DNA from: an uncultured Sulfitobacter sp.
GTDB lineage: Bacteria > Pseudomonadota > Alphaproteobacteria > Rhodobacterales > Rhodobacteraceae
Direction of reading: 5' to 3'
Assembly (NCBI GenBank): GCA_947502265.1
Contig: CANMZB010000006.1
Location: 146,497 to 210,496, forward strand
DNA length: 64,000 nucleotides
This document shows, piece after piece, positions 53,574 through 62,780 of the stretch (positions are counted from its first letter, which is position 1; the number at the start of each line of letters is the position of its first letter). A model generated the notes under the pieces. That model did no database searches. It was not told where the DNA came from and saw only the letters and a list, made by a program, of their open reading frames with translations. The translations under genes and the position numbers were made by a program.

Positions 53574-55772
53574 TCACTTCCGGCGTTTGACGCCGCCACG
53601 CATGCCGCCGCGCCCCATCGTGCTGCGCCCTGATGCTTTGTGGGCATCGTCCACGGCTTTTTCCACCGCATACTGGCGCGCCATCGGATCAGCCGAGACC
53701 GCCAGATCTACGGCTTCAAGCCGCTTGACCTCGTCGCGCAGGCGCGCGGCCTCTTCGAATTCGAGGTTCTCGGCGGCCTTGCGCATGTCTGTGCGCAGCC
53801 CCTCAAGCACGGTTTGCAGATTGCCGCCCGCCAGCGGGTTGTCCACTTTGGCGGTGATGCGCGACTGGTCGGTATCGCCCTTGTAGAGTCCGGCAAGGAT
53901 GTCCTCGACGTTCTTTTTTACGGTGGTCGGCGTGATGCCGTGTTTTTCGTTATAAGCCAATTGTTTGACGCGGCGGCGTTCGGTTTCGCCCATCGCCCGC
54001 TCCATGCTGCCGGTGATGCGGTCGGCGTACATGATGACGCGCCCCTCGGCGTTGCGCGCGGCGCGTCCGATGGTCTGGATCAGAGATGTTTCGGACCGCA
54101 GAAAGCCCTCTTTGTCGGCATCGAGAATCGCCACCAGACCGCATTCGGGAATATCCAATCCCTCGCGCAACAGGTTAATCCCGATCAAAACGTCGAACGC
54201 GCCAAGGCGCAGGTCGCGCAGGATCTCGATCCGCTCGATGGTGTCGATGTCGGAGTGCATGTAGCGCACGCGGATGCCCTGTTCGTGCAGGTATTCGGTC
54301 AGGTCTTCGGCCATCCGTTTGGTCAGGGTGGTGCACAACGTGCGCATGCCTTGGGCGGCAACGCGGCGCACTTCGTCCAGCAGATCGTCCACCTGCATTT
54401 CGACCGGGCGGATTTCGATTTGCGGGTCGATCAGGCCGGTGGGGCGGATGACCTGTTCGGTAAACACACCGCCCGCCTGATCAATCTCCCATGCGGCAGG
54501 GGTCGCGCTGACAAACACCGACTGCGGGCGCATCGCATCCCATTCCTCGAATTTCAGCGGGCGGTTGTCCATGCAGGACGGCAGGCGAAAGCCGTGTTCG
54601 GACAGGGTCATCTTGCGTCGGAAGTCGCCTTTGTACATGCCGCCGATCTGCGGCACGCTGACGTGGGATTCGTCGGCAAAAACAATTGCATTGTCAGGGA
54701 TGAATTCGAACAGGGTCGGGGGCGGCTCTCCGGGGGCGCGCCCCGTGAGGTAACGCGAATAGTTTTCGATTCCGTTGCAGACACCCGTGGCTTCCAGCAT
54801 CTCCAGATCGAAATTCGTGCGCTGCTCCAGCCGCTGCGCCTCCAGCAGTTTGCCGTCGTTGACCAACTGGTCAAGCCGCATCCGCAGCTCTTTCTTGATA
54901 CCGACAATCGCCTGCGACATGGCAGGTTTCGGTGTCACATAGTGGCTGTTGGCGTAAACGCGGATCTGGTCCATCGACGCGGTTTTCTCGCCGGTGAGGG
55001 GGTCGAATTCGGTGATGGCTTCCAGCTCTTCACCGAAGAACGAGAGCCGCCACGCGCGATCATCAAGGTGCGCAGGAAAGATTTCAAGCGAGTCGCCGCG
55101 CACGCGGAAGGCACCGCGCTCGAACGACGCATCGTTGCGTTTGTATTGCTGTGCCACCAGATCGGCGATCACCTGGCGCTGGTCATAGGAATGGCCGACC
55201 TTCAAATCCTGGGTCATCGCGCCATAGGTTTCGACAGACCCGATGCCGTAGATGCACGAAACGGACGCAACGATGATCACATCGTCGCGTTCCAGCAACG
55301 CGCGGGTGGCAGAGTGGCGCATCCGGTCGATCTGTTCGTTGATCTGGCTCTCCTTCTCGATGAAGGTGTCAGAGCGGGCAACATAAGCTTCGGGTTGGTA
55401 ATAGTCATAAAAGCTGACGAAGTATTCCACGGCGTTGTCGGGAAAGAAGCCTTTGAACTCGCCGTAAAGCTGGGCGGCCAGCGTCTTGTTGGGGGCAAGG
55501 ATGATCGCGGGGCGTTGGGTTTTTTCGATCACCTTGGCGATGGTGAAGGTCTTGCCCGTACCGGTCGCGCCCAGAAGCACCTGATTGCGCTCGCCCGTGT
55601 TTACACCCTCGCACAGCTCCTTGATCGCGGCGGGCTGGTCACCTGCCGGTTCGAATTCGGTAACAAGGCGAAACTGTTTGCCCCCCTCCAGCTTGAGGCG
55701 GTCGCGCACGTCCGGTGCCGGGTTCGCCATAACGGCGGTCGCTTCGCTTTTGTCTGAGTGGGCGTAGGGCAT
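53574..55772 (-). CDS. uvrB: Excinuclease ABC subunit B
   Basis: The damage-verification helicase of nucleotide excision repair, 732 residues. Walker A is GATGTGKT (68-75), followed by the damage-reading beta-hairpin with [24 protein letters not shown] carries the DEAD-box-like motif, with helicase motifs V/VI in [12 protein letters not shown] and [11 protein letters not shown]. The C-terminal UVR motif [16 protein letters not shown] contacts UvrC and is followed by a basic, glycine-rich tail ([14 protein letters not shown]). I kept the ATG at 55772; the ATG at 55730 is an alternative. I did not find a clear SOS box upstream. Confidence 0.97.
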   Translation of the reverse strand: MPYAHSDKSEATAVMANPAPDVRDRLKLEGGKQFRLVTEFEPAGDQPAAIKELCEGVNTGERNQVLLGATGTGKTFTIAKVIEKTQRPAIILAPNKTLAAQLYGEFKGFFPDNAVEYFVSFYDYYQPEAYVARSDTFIEKESQINEQIDRMRHSATRALLERDDVIIVASVSCIYGIGSVETYGAMTQDLKVGHSYDQRQVIADLVAQQYKRNDASFERGAFRVRGDSLEIFPAHLDDRAWRLSFFGEELEAITEFDPLTGEKTASMDQIRVYANSHYVTPKPAMSQAIVGIKKELRMRLDQLVNDGKLLEAQRLEQRTNFDLEMLEATGVCNGIENYSRYLTGRAPGEPPPTLFEFIPDNAIVFADESHVSVPQIGGMYKGDFRRKMTLSEHGFRLPSCMDNRPLKFEEWDAMRPQSVFVSATPAAWEIDQAGGVFTEQVIRPTGLIDPQIEIRPVEMQVDDLLDEVRRVAAQGMRTLCTTLTKRMAEDLTEYLHEQGIRVRYMHSDIDTIERIEILRDLRLGAFDVLIGINLLREGLDIPECGLVAILDADKEGFLRSETSLIQTIGRAARNAEGRVIMYADRITGSMERAMGETERRRVKQLAYNEKHGITPTTVKKNVEDILAGLYKGDTDQSRITAKVDNPLAGGNLQTVLEGLRTDMRKAAENLEFEEAARLRDEVKRLEAVDLAVSADPMARQYAVEKAVDDAHKASGRSTMGRGGMRGGVKRRK

Positions 55773-55953
55773 GGCGCGTCTTTCTATCGGTGTGTGCTAT
55801 AGGTGTCATTATTGGGGCTGCGTTCAAGGTCTGGCGGTCACCTGCTGACACAAACTGTCAGGTTGTGGTCAAAGAGGGGACACCTCACGCCGCTCTTGAT
55901 CACGCGGCACCCGCGTGCCATATCCAACCCCATCAACCGACGGAGAGTGTCCG

Positions 55954-56265
55954 ATGCGCGCCAGAATCTATCAACCCGCCCGAACCGCCATGTCTTCGGG
56001 CACGGCTAAAACCCATAAGTGGTTTTTGGAATTCATCCAGACCAAGGCGCGTGAGGTTGATCCGCTGATGGGGTGGACGTCTTCTTCGGACACCCAGACC
56101 CAAGTGAGTCTGCAATTCGACACCCGTGAAGAGGCTGTTGAATATGCCAGGGAAAACAACATCGACGTGCAGGTTCGCGACCCGCAACGCCGCAAGCCCA
56201 ACATCCGCGCAGGCGGCTATGGCGAGAACTTTGCAACCGGCCGTCGCGGTTCATGGACGCACTGA
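55954..56265 (+). CDS. NDUFS4-like complex I accessory subunit (ETC_C1 family)
   Basis: A 103-residue protein matching the bacterial form of the mitochondrial 18-kDa complex I subunit: MRARIYQPARTAMSSGTAKTHKWFLEF, then DPLMGWTSSSDTQTQVSLQFDTREEAVEYARENNIDVQVRDP and the C-terminal KPNIRAGGYGENFATGRRGSW. In alphaproteobacteria this subunit binds the peripheral arm of NADH dehydrogenase. It is encoded apart from the nuo operon, divergent from uvrB. The ATG at 55954 starts the conserved region. Confidence 0.9.
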   Translation: MRARIYQPARTAMSSGTAKTHKWFLEFIQTKAREVDPLMGWTSSSDTQTQVSLQFDTREEAVEYARENNIDVQVRDPQRRKPNIRAGGYGENFATGRRGSWTH

Positions 56266-56396
56266 TCCTGTTGTAATTCGGGGCAAAGATGCCAAGGAAT
56301 CGGGATGAATATCCCGCGAGACTGCGATCCCATTGACTGACGGGCGGCCTTTGTGCGCGCCCAAATCACTTCAAGCCCGGCTGGAGCCTGTTACTC

Positions 56397-57323
56397 ATGA
56401 GCATCACACATCTCGTCACCCATTCCGGTGGCTTTCATGCCGATGAGCTGTTGTCCTCGGTCATTCTGACGCGGTTATTTCCCGTGGCCGAGTTGATCCG
56501 CAGTCGCGACAAGGCGTGGATCACACCCCGCGAGGACCGGATCATCTATGATGTCGGAGGCCAATTCGATGCGAGCGCGCAGATTTTCGATCACCATCAG
56601 CGGCCCAATCCGCTGCGCGAAGATGGCCAACCCTACAGCTCATTCGGGTTGATCTGGGCGCAGTATGGCCGCGACTATTTGCGCGCGATGGATGTGCCCG
56701 AAAAAGAGGTCGAGGCGATCCATGGCTCGTTCGATCGCGGTTTTGTTTTGCCGGTTGATCTGGTCGACAATGGCGCGGTGAACACATCAGAGGCGGGGCC
56801 GATTTTCTCTGGAATGACGTTGCCGGTTTTGCTCGAAAGTCTGAAAACCGTATTTGATGATCGCGAAGAGGGCGCAGATGATCGCGCCTTCATGGCTGCC
56901 TTGCCCGTGGCACGCGCATTTGTCGAGGCACAGATCAAGCGCAAAGCCGCGAAATTCCGCGCCGGGGCAATGGTGATGGCAGCCATCGAGGCCGCAGGTG
57001 AGGGGCGCGTTCTGGAGTTGCCAATGGGCATGCCTTTCCGCGCAGGTGTGGAAAAGGCCGGGGCGGATCACCTGCTGTTCGTCATCCATCCGCGCGGCAC
57101 CGATTGGGCCCTGACTACGATCCGCGTGGGCGACGACACATTCGAGAACCGCGCCGATCTCCCCGCCGATTGGGCGGGATTGACCGACGACGCGCTTGAA
57201 GCCGCCAGCGGCGTCAAAGGCGCGAAATTCTGCCACAACGGGCGTTTTATCGCTGTGGGCAGCAGCCGTGACGCAATTTTGCAGATGGCTGAACTGGCCG
57301 TCAAAGAGGCGTTGGAAAAATAG
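56397..57323 (+). CDS. MYG1/UPF0160 family DHH-like hydrolase
   Basis: A 308-residue protein with the MYG1 pattern: THLVTHSGGFHADELLSSVILTRLFP (metal-binding His/Asp), IIYDVGGQFDASAQIFDHHQR (DHH motif), SSFGLIWAQYG, and C-terminal CHNGRFIAVGSSRDAILQMAELA. Eukaryotic MYG1 is a 3'-5' RNA exonuclease; bacterial members are uncharacterised. It is alone; the 131 bp before it hold a short GC-rich stem but no gene. Catalytic role is inferred from the family. Confidence 0.86.
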   Translation: MSITHLVTHSGGFHADELLSSVILTRLFPVAELIRSRDKAWITPREDRIIYDVGGQFDASAQIFDHHQRPNPLREDGQPYSSFGLIWAQYGRDYLRAMDVPEKEVEAIHGSFDRGFVLPVDLVDNGAVNTSEAGPIFSGMTLPVLLESLKTVFDDREEGADDRAFMAALPVARAFVEAQIKRKAAKFRAGAMVMAAIEAAGEGRVLELPMGMPFRAGVEKAGADHLLFVIHPRGTDWALTTIRVGDDTFENRADLPADWAGLTDDALEAASGVKGAKFCHNGRFIAVGSSRDAILQMAELAVKEALEK

Positions 57324-57367
57324 CGGTGATCCCATCGCCCCTTGCAAAAGGTGTTGGATGACCGCTT

Positions 57368-58144
57368 TTAGCCAGCTGCAAAACGCAGTAGTTTCGAGAT
57401 CTCCAAGACCCGCTCGGCATTATCCTTTGCGGTTGATCCGTCGGCATGCAGGCATGAATTCTCAAAGCCGACGCGGGCTTTGCCTCCGGCCTCGATCGCG
57501 GCTTTCAAACATATGGTTTCGCCTTGGCCAAAGGCGCAAACGGCCCAGTCCACATCCGGCGCTGCGGTAAGCAGGGATGTGATCAGGGGCTGCAGGTCAT
57601 CAGGATCGGAAACCTGATTGGCCGTGTAACGCCCCAGAACCAATAACGCCTGAAGGCCTTCTTCGGGTATGGATTTGTCGCGCAACAAGTGGTGGAGCAT
57701 ATCAATGTCGGGTTGGTCATAAAGGATGTGCTGGACCGCGATGTCCGCTTCATTGGCCCACTGATAGAAATCTGTCGCTTCTGAAGAAACGCCGTCGGGC
57801 AGCATTTCACGCAGAGCGATGGACACCATCGCCGGATTCACGTCGCGCACCAACGCCCGCTGTGCCGCGGGTGAATATTTGCCGACAGCTTCCGTCGTAA
57901 TCTGGACTGCCATTTCAGGCACAGCCGCCGCGATTTCTTTCATAAGCTCGTGGTATAGACCGGCGTCCAGAACGTGTTTGCCCGCCGTGTCGCGCACATG
58001 CGCATGAATGCCGCCCGCTCCTGCGGCATGACACAGACGCGCGGTCTTTACGGTTTCGGCGATTGTCAGGGGGATGGCAGGATGATCTGCCTTGGTCTTG
58101 CGCGCCCCGTTCGGAGCCACCATGATTTGGGGAAGCGGTTTCAT
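57368..58144 (-). CDS. Beta-keto acid cleavage enzyme (BKACE, DUF849)
   Basis: A 258-residue TIM-barrel enzyme that condenses a beta-keto acid with acetyl-CoA and splits it to acetoacetate and a new acyl-CoA. The Zn-binding His47/His49 pair is in GAGGIHAHVRDTAG, the N-terminus has MVAPNGARKTKADHPAIPLT, and the C-terminal VGFENSCLHADGSTAKDNAERV supplies the expected Glu. It is a little shorter than the usual 270-300 residues. Its start overlaps the aminotransferase stop by 4 bp, so keto acid formation and cleavage are coupled. The actual keto acid is unknown. Confidence 0.85.
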   Translation of the reverse strand: MKPLPQIMVAPNGARKTKADHPAIPLTIAETVKTARLCHAAGAGGIHAHVRDTAGKHVLDAGLYHELMKEIAAAVPEMAVQITTEAVGKYSPAAQRALVRDVNPAMVSIALREMLPDGVSSEATDFYQWANEADIAVQHILYDQPDIDMLHHLLRDKSIPEEGLQALLVLGRYTANQVSDPDDLQPLITSLLTAAPDVDWAVCAFGQGETICLKAAIEAGGKARVGFENSCLHADGSTAKDNAERVLEISKLLRFAAG

Positions 58145-59466
58145 CGGGGAAGCGCCTGTTCTACGGCCGTGGCCAGTTTTGAAACCAATTCGTCAATCTG
58201 GTCGTTCGAGATGATGAAGGGTGGCGCGAGCAGGACGTGATCGCCTTGGCGTCCGTCAAGGGTGCCACCCATCGGATAACACATCAGGCCATGCTGCATG
58301 GCGGCTGCCTTGATTTTCTTGTGCACGCCCAAAGCGGGATCAAACGGTTGTTTGCTGTCGCGGTCCTGTACGATTTCCAAGCCACGGAACAGGCCGCGCC
58401 CCCTGATATCACCGATATTCGGATGTTGGCCAAAGCTTTGCTGTAGCTTGTCGTGCAGCAGGTCACCCGTTTTTTGCACCTGCGTAACAAGATCGCCCTG
58501 CGTTAGCTGGGTAAGAACGGCAAGTGCGGCTGCGGTGGCCATCGGGTGGCCCAGATAGGTGTGCCCGTGCTGGAAGAAACCGCTTCCCTGCGCGATGGTG
58601 TCATAAATTTCGGCAGAACATAGCATCGCGCCAATCGGCTGGTATCCGGCACCCAGACCTTTGGCGATGGTCACGATGTCGGGTTGGATGTCATCGTATT
58701 CGCAGGCGAACAGATGCCCCGTCCGGCCCATCCCGCACATGACTTCATCAAGGATCAGCAGAATGCCGTGGGTATCGCAAATCTCGCGGATGCGTTTGAA
58801 ATAGCCATCGACCGCCGGGACCGCCCCAAGGGTCGCGCCCACGACAGGCTCGGCAATGAATGCCATAACGCTTTCAGCGCCAAGGCGCTCGATTTCGGTT
58901 TCCAGCTCATTGGCGACGCGCTGGCCATAGTCGAACACGCTCTCGTCCGCCAGCTTTCCACGGTACTCATAGCAGGGGGCGATGTGGCTGGCTTCGATCA
59001 GCAGCGGGTTGAATTGTTGCCGGCGCCACGCGTTTCCGCCCGCCGCCAGCGCGCCCAGAGTGTTGCCGTGATAGCTTTGCCGTCTTGCGATGATCCGGTG
59101 GCGCTCGCTTTGGCCTTTCTCGACGAAATATTGCCGCGCCAGTTTGATGGCAGCCTCGACCGCCTCCGAGCCACTGGATACGATATAAGCATGGGACAAG
59201 GTGTCGGGCGCATGGGTAATCAACAGCTTTGCGAGTGATTCGGTCGGCTCGGAGGTGAAAAAGCCGGTATGGGCATAGGCGATTTTGTCCAGTTGCGCGT
59301 GCATTGCCTCGCGCACCGCCTCGTTGGAGTGGCCAAGACAGGAGACAGCCGCCCCGCCGCAGCCATCGAGGTACTTTTTACCTTCTGCATCAAATATATA
59401 ACACCCTTCTCCGCGCACGGCGGTGGGGAGTTCGGCATGGGAATTTCGATGAAAGACAGCAGTCAT
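58141..59466 (-). CDS. Class III pyridoxal-phosphate aminotransferase
   Basis: A 441-residue omega/beta-amino acid type aminotransferase. PLP motifs: SSGSEAVEAAIKLARQYF (97-114), YHGNTLGAL, FIAEPVVGA, the Asp240 in ILDEVMCGMGRTG and the Schiff-base Lys269 in IAKGLGAGYQPIGA. The ATG at 59466 has CGGAG upstream and opens MTAVFHRN; an earlier start adds six residues. Class III enzymes act on amino groups away from the alpha carbon. Paired with a BKACE, a beta-amino acid donor is likely. First gene of a two-gene leftward operon. Confidence 0.88.
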   Translation of the reverse strand: MTAVFHRNSHAELPTAVRGEGCYIFDAEGKKYLDGCGGAAVSCLGHSNEAVREAMHAQLDKIAYAHTGFFTSEPTESLAKLLITHAPDTLSHAYIVSSGSEAVEAAIKLARQYFVEKGQSERHRIIARRQSYHGNTLGALAAGGNAWRRQQFNPLLIEASHIAPCYEYRGKLADESVFDYGQRVANELETEIERLGAESVMAFIAEPVVGATLGAVPAVDGYFKRIREICDTHGILLILDEVMCGMGRTGHLFACEYDDIQPDIVTIAKGLGAGYQPIGAMLCSAEIYDTIAQGSGFFQHGHTYLGHPMATAAALAVLTQLTQGDLVTQVQKTGDLLHDKLQQSFGQHPNIGDIRGRGLFRGLEIVQDRDSKQPFDPALGVHKKIKAAAMQHGLMCYPMGGTLDGRQGDHVLLAPPFIISNDQIDELVSKLATAVEQALPR

Positions 59467-59511
59467 TTTGGCACTCCGATTCAAGCCTTCAATTTGGCTA
59501 CTCGCAATTAT

Positions 59512-59548
59512 ATTTGCATTTTTCCTTTACATGCAAATTATTTTGCAT
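59512..59548. promoter_or_regulatory. Candidate operator region between the two divergent operons
   Basis: ATTTGCAT (59512-59519), ATGCAAAT (59531-59538) and TTTTGCAT (59541-59548) give alternating inverted half-sites in an unusually AT-rich 129-bp gap. A second small palindrome, CCTAATTATTTTAGG, follows at 59549-59563. The RpiR protein encoded at the end of the rightward operon is the obvious candidate binder. Confidence 0.55.
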
Positions 59549-59595
59549 CCTAATTATTTTAGGACACAACGTCCGCTTCAATTTTGGGAGATCAC

Positions 59596-60333
59596 ATGAA
59601 ATCGCTTAGAAACCTCGTTGCTGTGGCCGCGTTGGCTCTGACAGCCACAACCGTAATGGCCGATGATCTGATCGTCGCCACCGACACCGCTTTTGTACCA
59701 TTCGAATTCAAGCAGGGCGACACATATGTCGGCTTTGACATTGACCTGTGGGATGCCATCGCGACCGAGTTGGGCGTAGCTTACGAGCTACGGCCCATGG
59801 ATTTCAACGGGATCATTCCGGCATTGCAGACCGGGCAGGTCGATGTGGCGCTTGCAGGTATCACGATCAAGGACTCCCGCAAGGAAGTTATCGACTTCTC
59901 GGACGGGTATTATGACAGCGGGTTCCTGTTGATGGTGCCGACAGACAGCGAAATCACCGCCGAGGCCGACCTTGCCGGCAAAACCATTGCCCTGAAGACT
60001 GGCACGTCGGCTGCGGATTATGCCGCCGAGAATTTCAAAGAGACCGAAATTCGTATGTTCCCGAACATCGACAATGCCTATCTTGAATTGCGCACAGGCC
60101 GTGTTGATGCGGCAATGCACGACACGCCCAACGTCCTTTATTACATCGCAAATGCAGGCGACGGTGCGGTCAAGGCAGTGGGCGCGCAAATGCAGGCGCA
60201 CCAGTACGGCATCGGCTTTCCCAAAGGGAGCGAGATCGTCGAAGATGTGAACGCCGCACTGGCCGCGATGAAAGAAGACGGTCGCTACGACGTGATTTAT
60301 AAAAAGTGGTTCGGCACGGCACCCGGCAAGTAA
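59596..60333 (+). CDS. glnH: Glutamine-type amino acid ABC transporter, binding protein (GlnH-like)
   Basis: A 245-residue periplasmic protein with a signal peptide ([21 protein letters not shown]). The mature part strongly resembles E. coli GlnH by eye: [74 protein letters not shown] and the end [16 protein letters not shown] precedes the ATG at 59596. Ligand residues of GlnH-type proteins appear conserved, but the context (C45 hydrolase, aminotransferase, BKACE) suggests another amino acid or derivative may be the real cargo. Confidence 0.9.
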   Translation: MKSLRNLVAVAALALTATTVMADDLIVATDTAFVPFEFKQGDTYVGFDIDLWDAIATELGVAYELRPMDFNGIIPALQTGQVDVALAGITIKDSRKEVIDFSDGYYDSGFLLMVPTDSEITAEADLAGKTIALKTGTSAADYAAENFKETEIRMFPNIDNAYLELRTGRVDAAMHDTPNVLYYIANAGDGAVKAVGAQMQAHQYGIGFPKGSEIVEDVNAALAAMKEDGRYDVIYKKWFGTAPGK

Positions 60334-60386
60334 CGCTTACACTCAGGCCCGCGCAACACGGCGCGGGCAATTTTATCGGAGGTTCC

Positions 60387-61043
60387 ATGCAGGTCGACTG
60401 GTCCATAATTCCCGGCTTCATTCCGCAACTCATCGCCGGAGCGAAAGTCACTATTTACATTACCGTTCTGGGATTGATCGGCGGTATCATCATTGGCCTG
60501 ATTGCCGGGCTGATGCGGGCATATGGCGGCAAGATCGCCAACGCCATCGCCTTTACCTATATCGAGCTGATCCGGGGCACGCCAATCGTGGTTCAGGTGA
60601 TGTTCCTTTACTTTGCGTTGCCGGTTCTGGCGGATATCAGGATTGATCCGATGTCGGCTGCCGTTCTGGCGATTGTGGTGAACGCGGGCGCTTATATCGC
60701 TGAAATCGTGCGGGGCGCGTTTCTGTCCATATCCAAGGGGCTGACCGAAGCCGGGCTTGCCATCGGGATGCCGCACTGGAAGGTGCTATTGTATATTGTC
60801 GGTCCGCTGGCCTTTCGCCGCCTGATCCCGCCGCTGGGCAACCAGTTTATCGTCAGCCTCAAAGACACATCTCTTTTCATCGTGATCGGGGTAGGGGAGT
60901 TGACCCGCACCGGACAGGAAATTATGGCCGCAAATTTTCGTGCGGTGGAAATCTGGACCGCCGTTGCCGTCTGTTACCTGATCCTGACCGGAACCATGAC
61001 GATCACCCTTCGTCTCATTGAAAAGCGGATGAGGATTCTATGA
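60387..61043 (+). CDS. glnP: Amino acid ABC transporter permease (GlnP-like)
   Basis: A 218-residue HisMQ-type permease with about five helices. It opens [20 protein letters not shown] and contains [48 protein letters not shown] and [23 protein letters not shown], close to E. coli GlnP. ATCGGAGG precedes the ATG at 60387, which fixes the start. It overlaps glnQ by 4 bp. As a single permease gene it should act as a homodimer. Confidence 0.92.
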   Translation: MQVDWSIIPGFIPQLIAGAKVTIYITVLGLIGGIIIGLIAGLMRAYGGKIANAIAFTYIELIRGTPIVVQVMFLYFALPVLADIRIDPMSAAVLAIVVNAGAYIAEIVRGAFLSISKGLTEAGLAIGMPHWKVLLYIVGPLAFRRLIPPLGNQFIVSLKDTSLFIVIGVGELTRTGQEIMAANFRAVEIWTAVAVCYLILTGTMTITLRLIEKRMRIL

Positions 61044-61768
61044 GCTTTATTGAATTTCGCAAAACCCTGAAGTGTTTTGGGCCGCTGACGGTGTTGCAGG
61101 ATGTCGACCTCTCCATTGATCAGGGCGAAGTGGTGGTTCTGGTTGGTCCTTCGGGATCGGGGAAATCCACGTTGCTACGCTGTATCAACGGCCTTGAGAC
61201 GATCACCGGCGGTGATGTGATCGTGGATGGTCTGTCGGTGAAAGGCGGCAACAGGCAGTTGCGCGAGATACGGCAAGAGGCGGGGATGGTGTTTCAGCAA
61301 TTCAACCTGTTTCCGCAGATGACCGCGTTGCAAAACGTCGCGCTTGGCCCGCGCAAGGTGCGCGGTGTGGCCAAGGCCGAAGCGCTGCGGCAGGCCGGCG
61401 ATATGCTGGCCAAGGTGGGGCTTTCGGAAAAGGGGGATCACTACCCCTCCGAGCTGTCGGGCGGACAACAACAGCGGGTTGCGATCGCGCGCGCATTGGC
61501 CGTCAAACCCAAGGTCATGTTGTTCGACGAGCCGACATCCGCGCTTGATCCCGAACTAAAGCAGGAAGTGCTGAGCGTCATGCTGCAACTCGCCAGAGAG
61601 GGCATGACCATGGTTGTGGTCACCCACGAGATGAGCTTTGCCAAGCAGGTCGGCACGCGCCTGATCTTTATGGAACATGGCAAGATCGCGGTGGACGGTG
61701 ATCCGCGCGAGGTCATCGACAATCCGCCAAACCCGCGCATGAAGGACTTCCTTAGCCATGTCGATTGA
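61040..61768 (+). CDS. glnQ: Amino acid ABC transporter ATPase (GlnQ-like)
   Basis: A 242-residue ATPase. Walker A is [18 protein letters not shown], signature [20 protein letters not shown], Walker [16 protein letters not shown], switch [10 protein letters not shown]. The string [21 protein letters not shown] is typical of polar amino acid importers. It overlaps glnP by 4 bp upstream and the C45 gene by 11 bp downstream, so the hydrolase is translationally tied to the transporter. Confidence 0.93.
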   Translation: MSFIEFRKTLKCFGPLTVLQDVDLSIDQGEVVVLVGPSGSGKSTLLRCINGLETITGGDVIVDGLSVKGGNRQLREIRQEAGMVFQQFNLFPQMTALQNVALGPRKVRGVAKAEALRQAGDMLAKVGLSEKGDHYPSELSGGQQQRVAIARALAVKPKVMLFDEPTSALDPELKQEVLSVMLQLAREGMTMVVVTHEMSFAKQVGTRLIFMEHGKIAVDGDPREVIDNPPNPRMKDFLSHVD

Positions 61769-62780
61769 TACGAACCCGATTGACTGGCTCAAAGCTGCCG
61801 GATCTCCTTTTGAGATCGGGCAGGCCTTGGGGGTGCAGGGACGCGATGCCGTGCATCAGCATCTGGTCCACTCGCAGATCTGGGCGACCCTCACGGATGA
61901 TCGCCACGTGGCAACTGTGGATCGGTTGATGGCCAATACGGCGCAGCGCTTTCCAGCCATCCGCGAAGAGCTGAACGGTATGGCGGCTGCGCTTGACCTG
62001 CCTGAAAGGAACGTTTTCGCATGGAATTGCCGGGGCGATATTCTTGCGTCGGTTCCGGATGGCTGTACAACTCTTCAACGACCCGCGGCGCAGATCTCCA
62101 TCGCCCATAACGAAGACGGGCTGCCCTTCTTTCGGGGGTCTTGTTTCATACTGGACGCCGCGCCCGACGCCGGGATGAACTTCCGCTCCTTTTGTTATCC
62201 GGGGTCTCTGCCGGGGCACACCTTTGGCTGGAATGACGTTGGCCTGTGCAAAGCGGTGAACAATCTTCGCCTGACCGGATGCGTTCCGGAAATTCCGCGC
62301 ATGGTTCTGGGCCGTGCCGTGCTAAACAGCGAGACGCTGGATGATGCGGTCACTGTCCTGTCTGATGACCCGCGCTGTGGCGGATTTCACATGTCGCTTG
62401 CGCAGGTAGGCGATCCGCGATTGCTGAGCATCGAATACGGTGTCGGGCAAGCGTCGGTGCGGCACATCACGCAGCCAAGCGCACATGCCAATCACGCGCT
62501 GCATCTATCCGCACCGGATCAGAACATCACCCGCTCTTCGCATGATCGACAGATCCGCGCCGACGTCCTTGTTATGCAACCCGACCTGATCGATCTTGAC
62601 ATCCTGCGTGACGAGGGCGGGGCGGGGCTACCGATACGGCGCGACGATCCTGCGGATCCCGATCACGAGAACACCCTTGGCACCTGCATCTTTAGTGTGT
62701 CAAATTCGGAGATCGAATGGAGGATTTATGGCGAAAAAAATGCGGGCCCAGCCTATCAAAGCCGGAACGGACAGCCCTGA
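61758..62780 (+). CDS. C45-family N-acyltransferase/amidohydrolase-like protein
   Basis: A 340-residue protein of the acyl-coenzyme A:6-aminopenicillanate acyltransferase (peptidase C45) superfamily. FEIGQALGVQGRDAVHQHL and MAAALDLPERNVFAWNCRGD come first, then the autocatalytic site DGCTTLQ with Cys103 (the residue exposed by self-cleavage in this family), AHNEDG and FGWNDVGLCKAVNNLR. Family members cleave or form amide bonds on N-acyl amino acids. Embedded between glnQ and the regulator, it probably processes the imported substrate in the cytoplasm; no signal peptide is seen. Its end overlaps the RpiR gene by 53 bp. Confidence 0.75.
   Translation: MSIDTNPIDWLKAAGSPFEIGQALGVQGRDAVHQHLVHSQIWATLTDDRHVATVDRLMANTAQRFPAIREELNGMAAALDLPERNVFAWNCRGDILASVPDGCTTLQRPAAQISIAHNEDGLPFFRGSCFILDAAPDAGMNFRSFCYPGSLPGHTFGWNDVGLCKAVNNLRLTGCVPEIPRMVLGRAVLNSETLDDAVTVLSDDPRCGGFHMSLAQVGDPRLLSIEYGVGQASVRHITQPSAHANHALHLSAPDQNITRSSHDRQIRADVLVMQPDLIDLDILRDEGGAGLPIRRDDPADPDHENTLGTCIFSVSNSEIEWRIYGEKNAGPAYQSRNGQP

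Noticed and set aside
53640..55757. 705-codon open frame on the plus strand opposite uvrB
   Set aside because: It mirrors the uvrB frame, is rich in His/Arg/Gln/Val typical of antisense high-GC DNA, and has no recognisable domain.
55839..55868. Palindrome CTGACA/TGTCAG upstream of uvrB as a possible SOS box
   Set aside because: It does not match the alphaproteobacterial LexA pattern GTTC-N7-GTTC (or GAAC-N7-GAAC), and I found no such site in the gap.
56266..56396. Possible tRNA or small RNA in the gap before the MYG1-like gene
   Set aside because: Only a short CGGGAT/ATCCCG stem is present; no cloverleaf or T-loop pattern.
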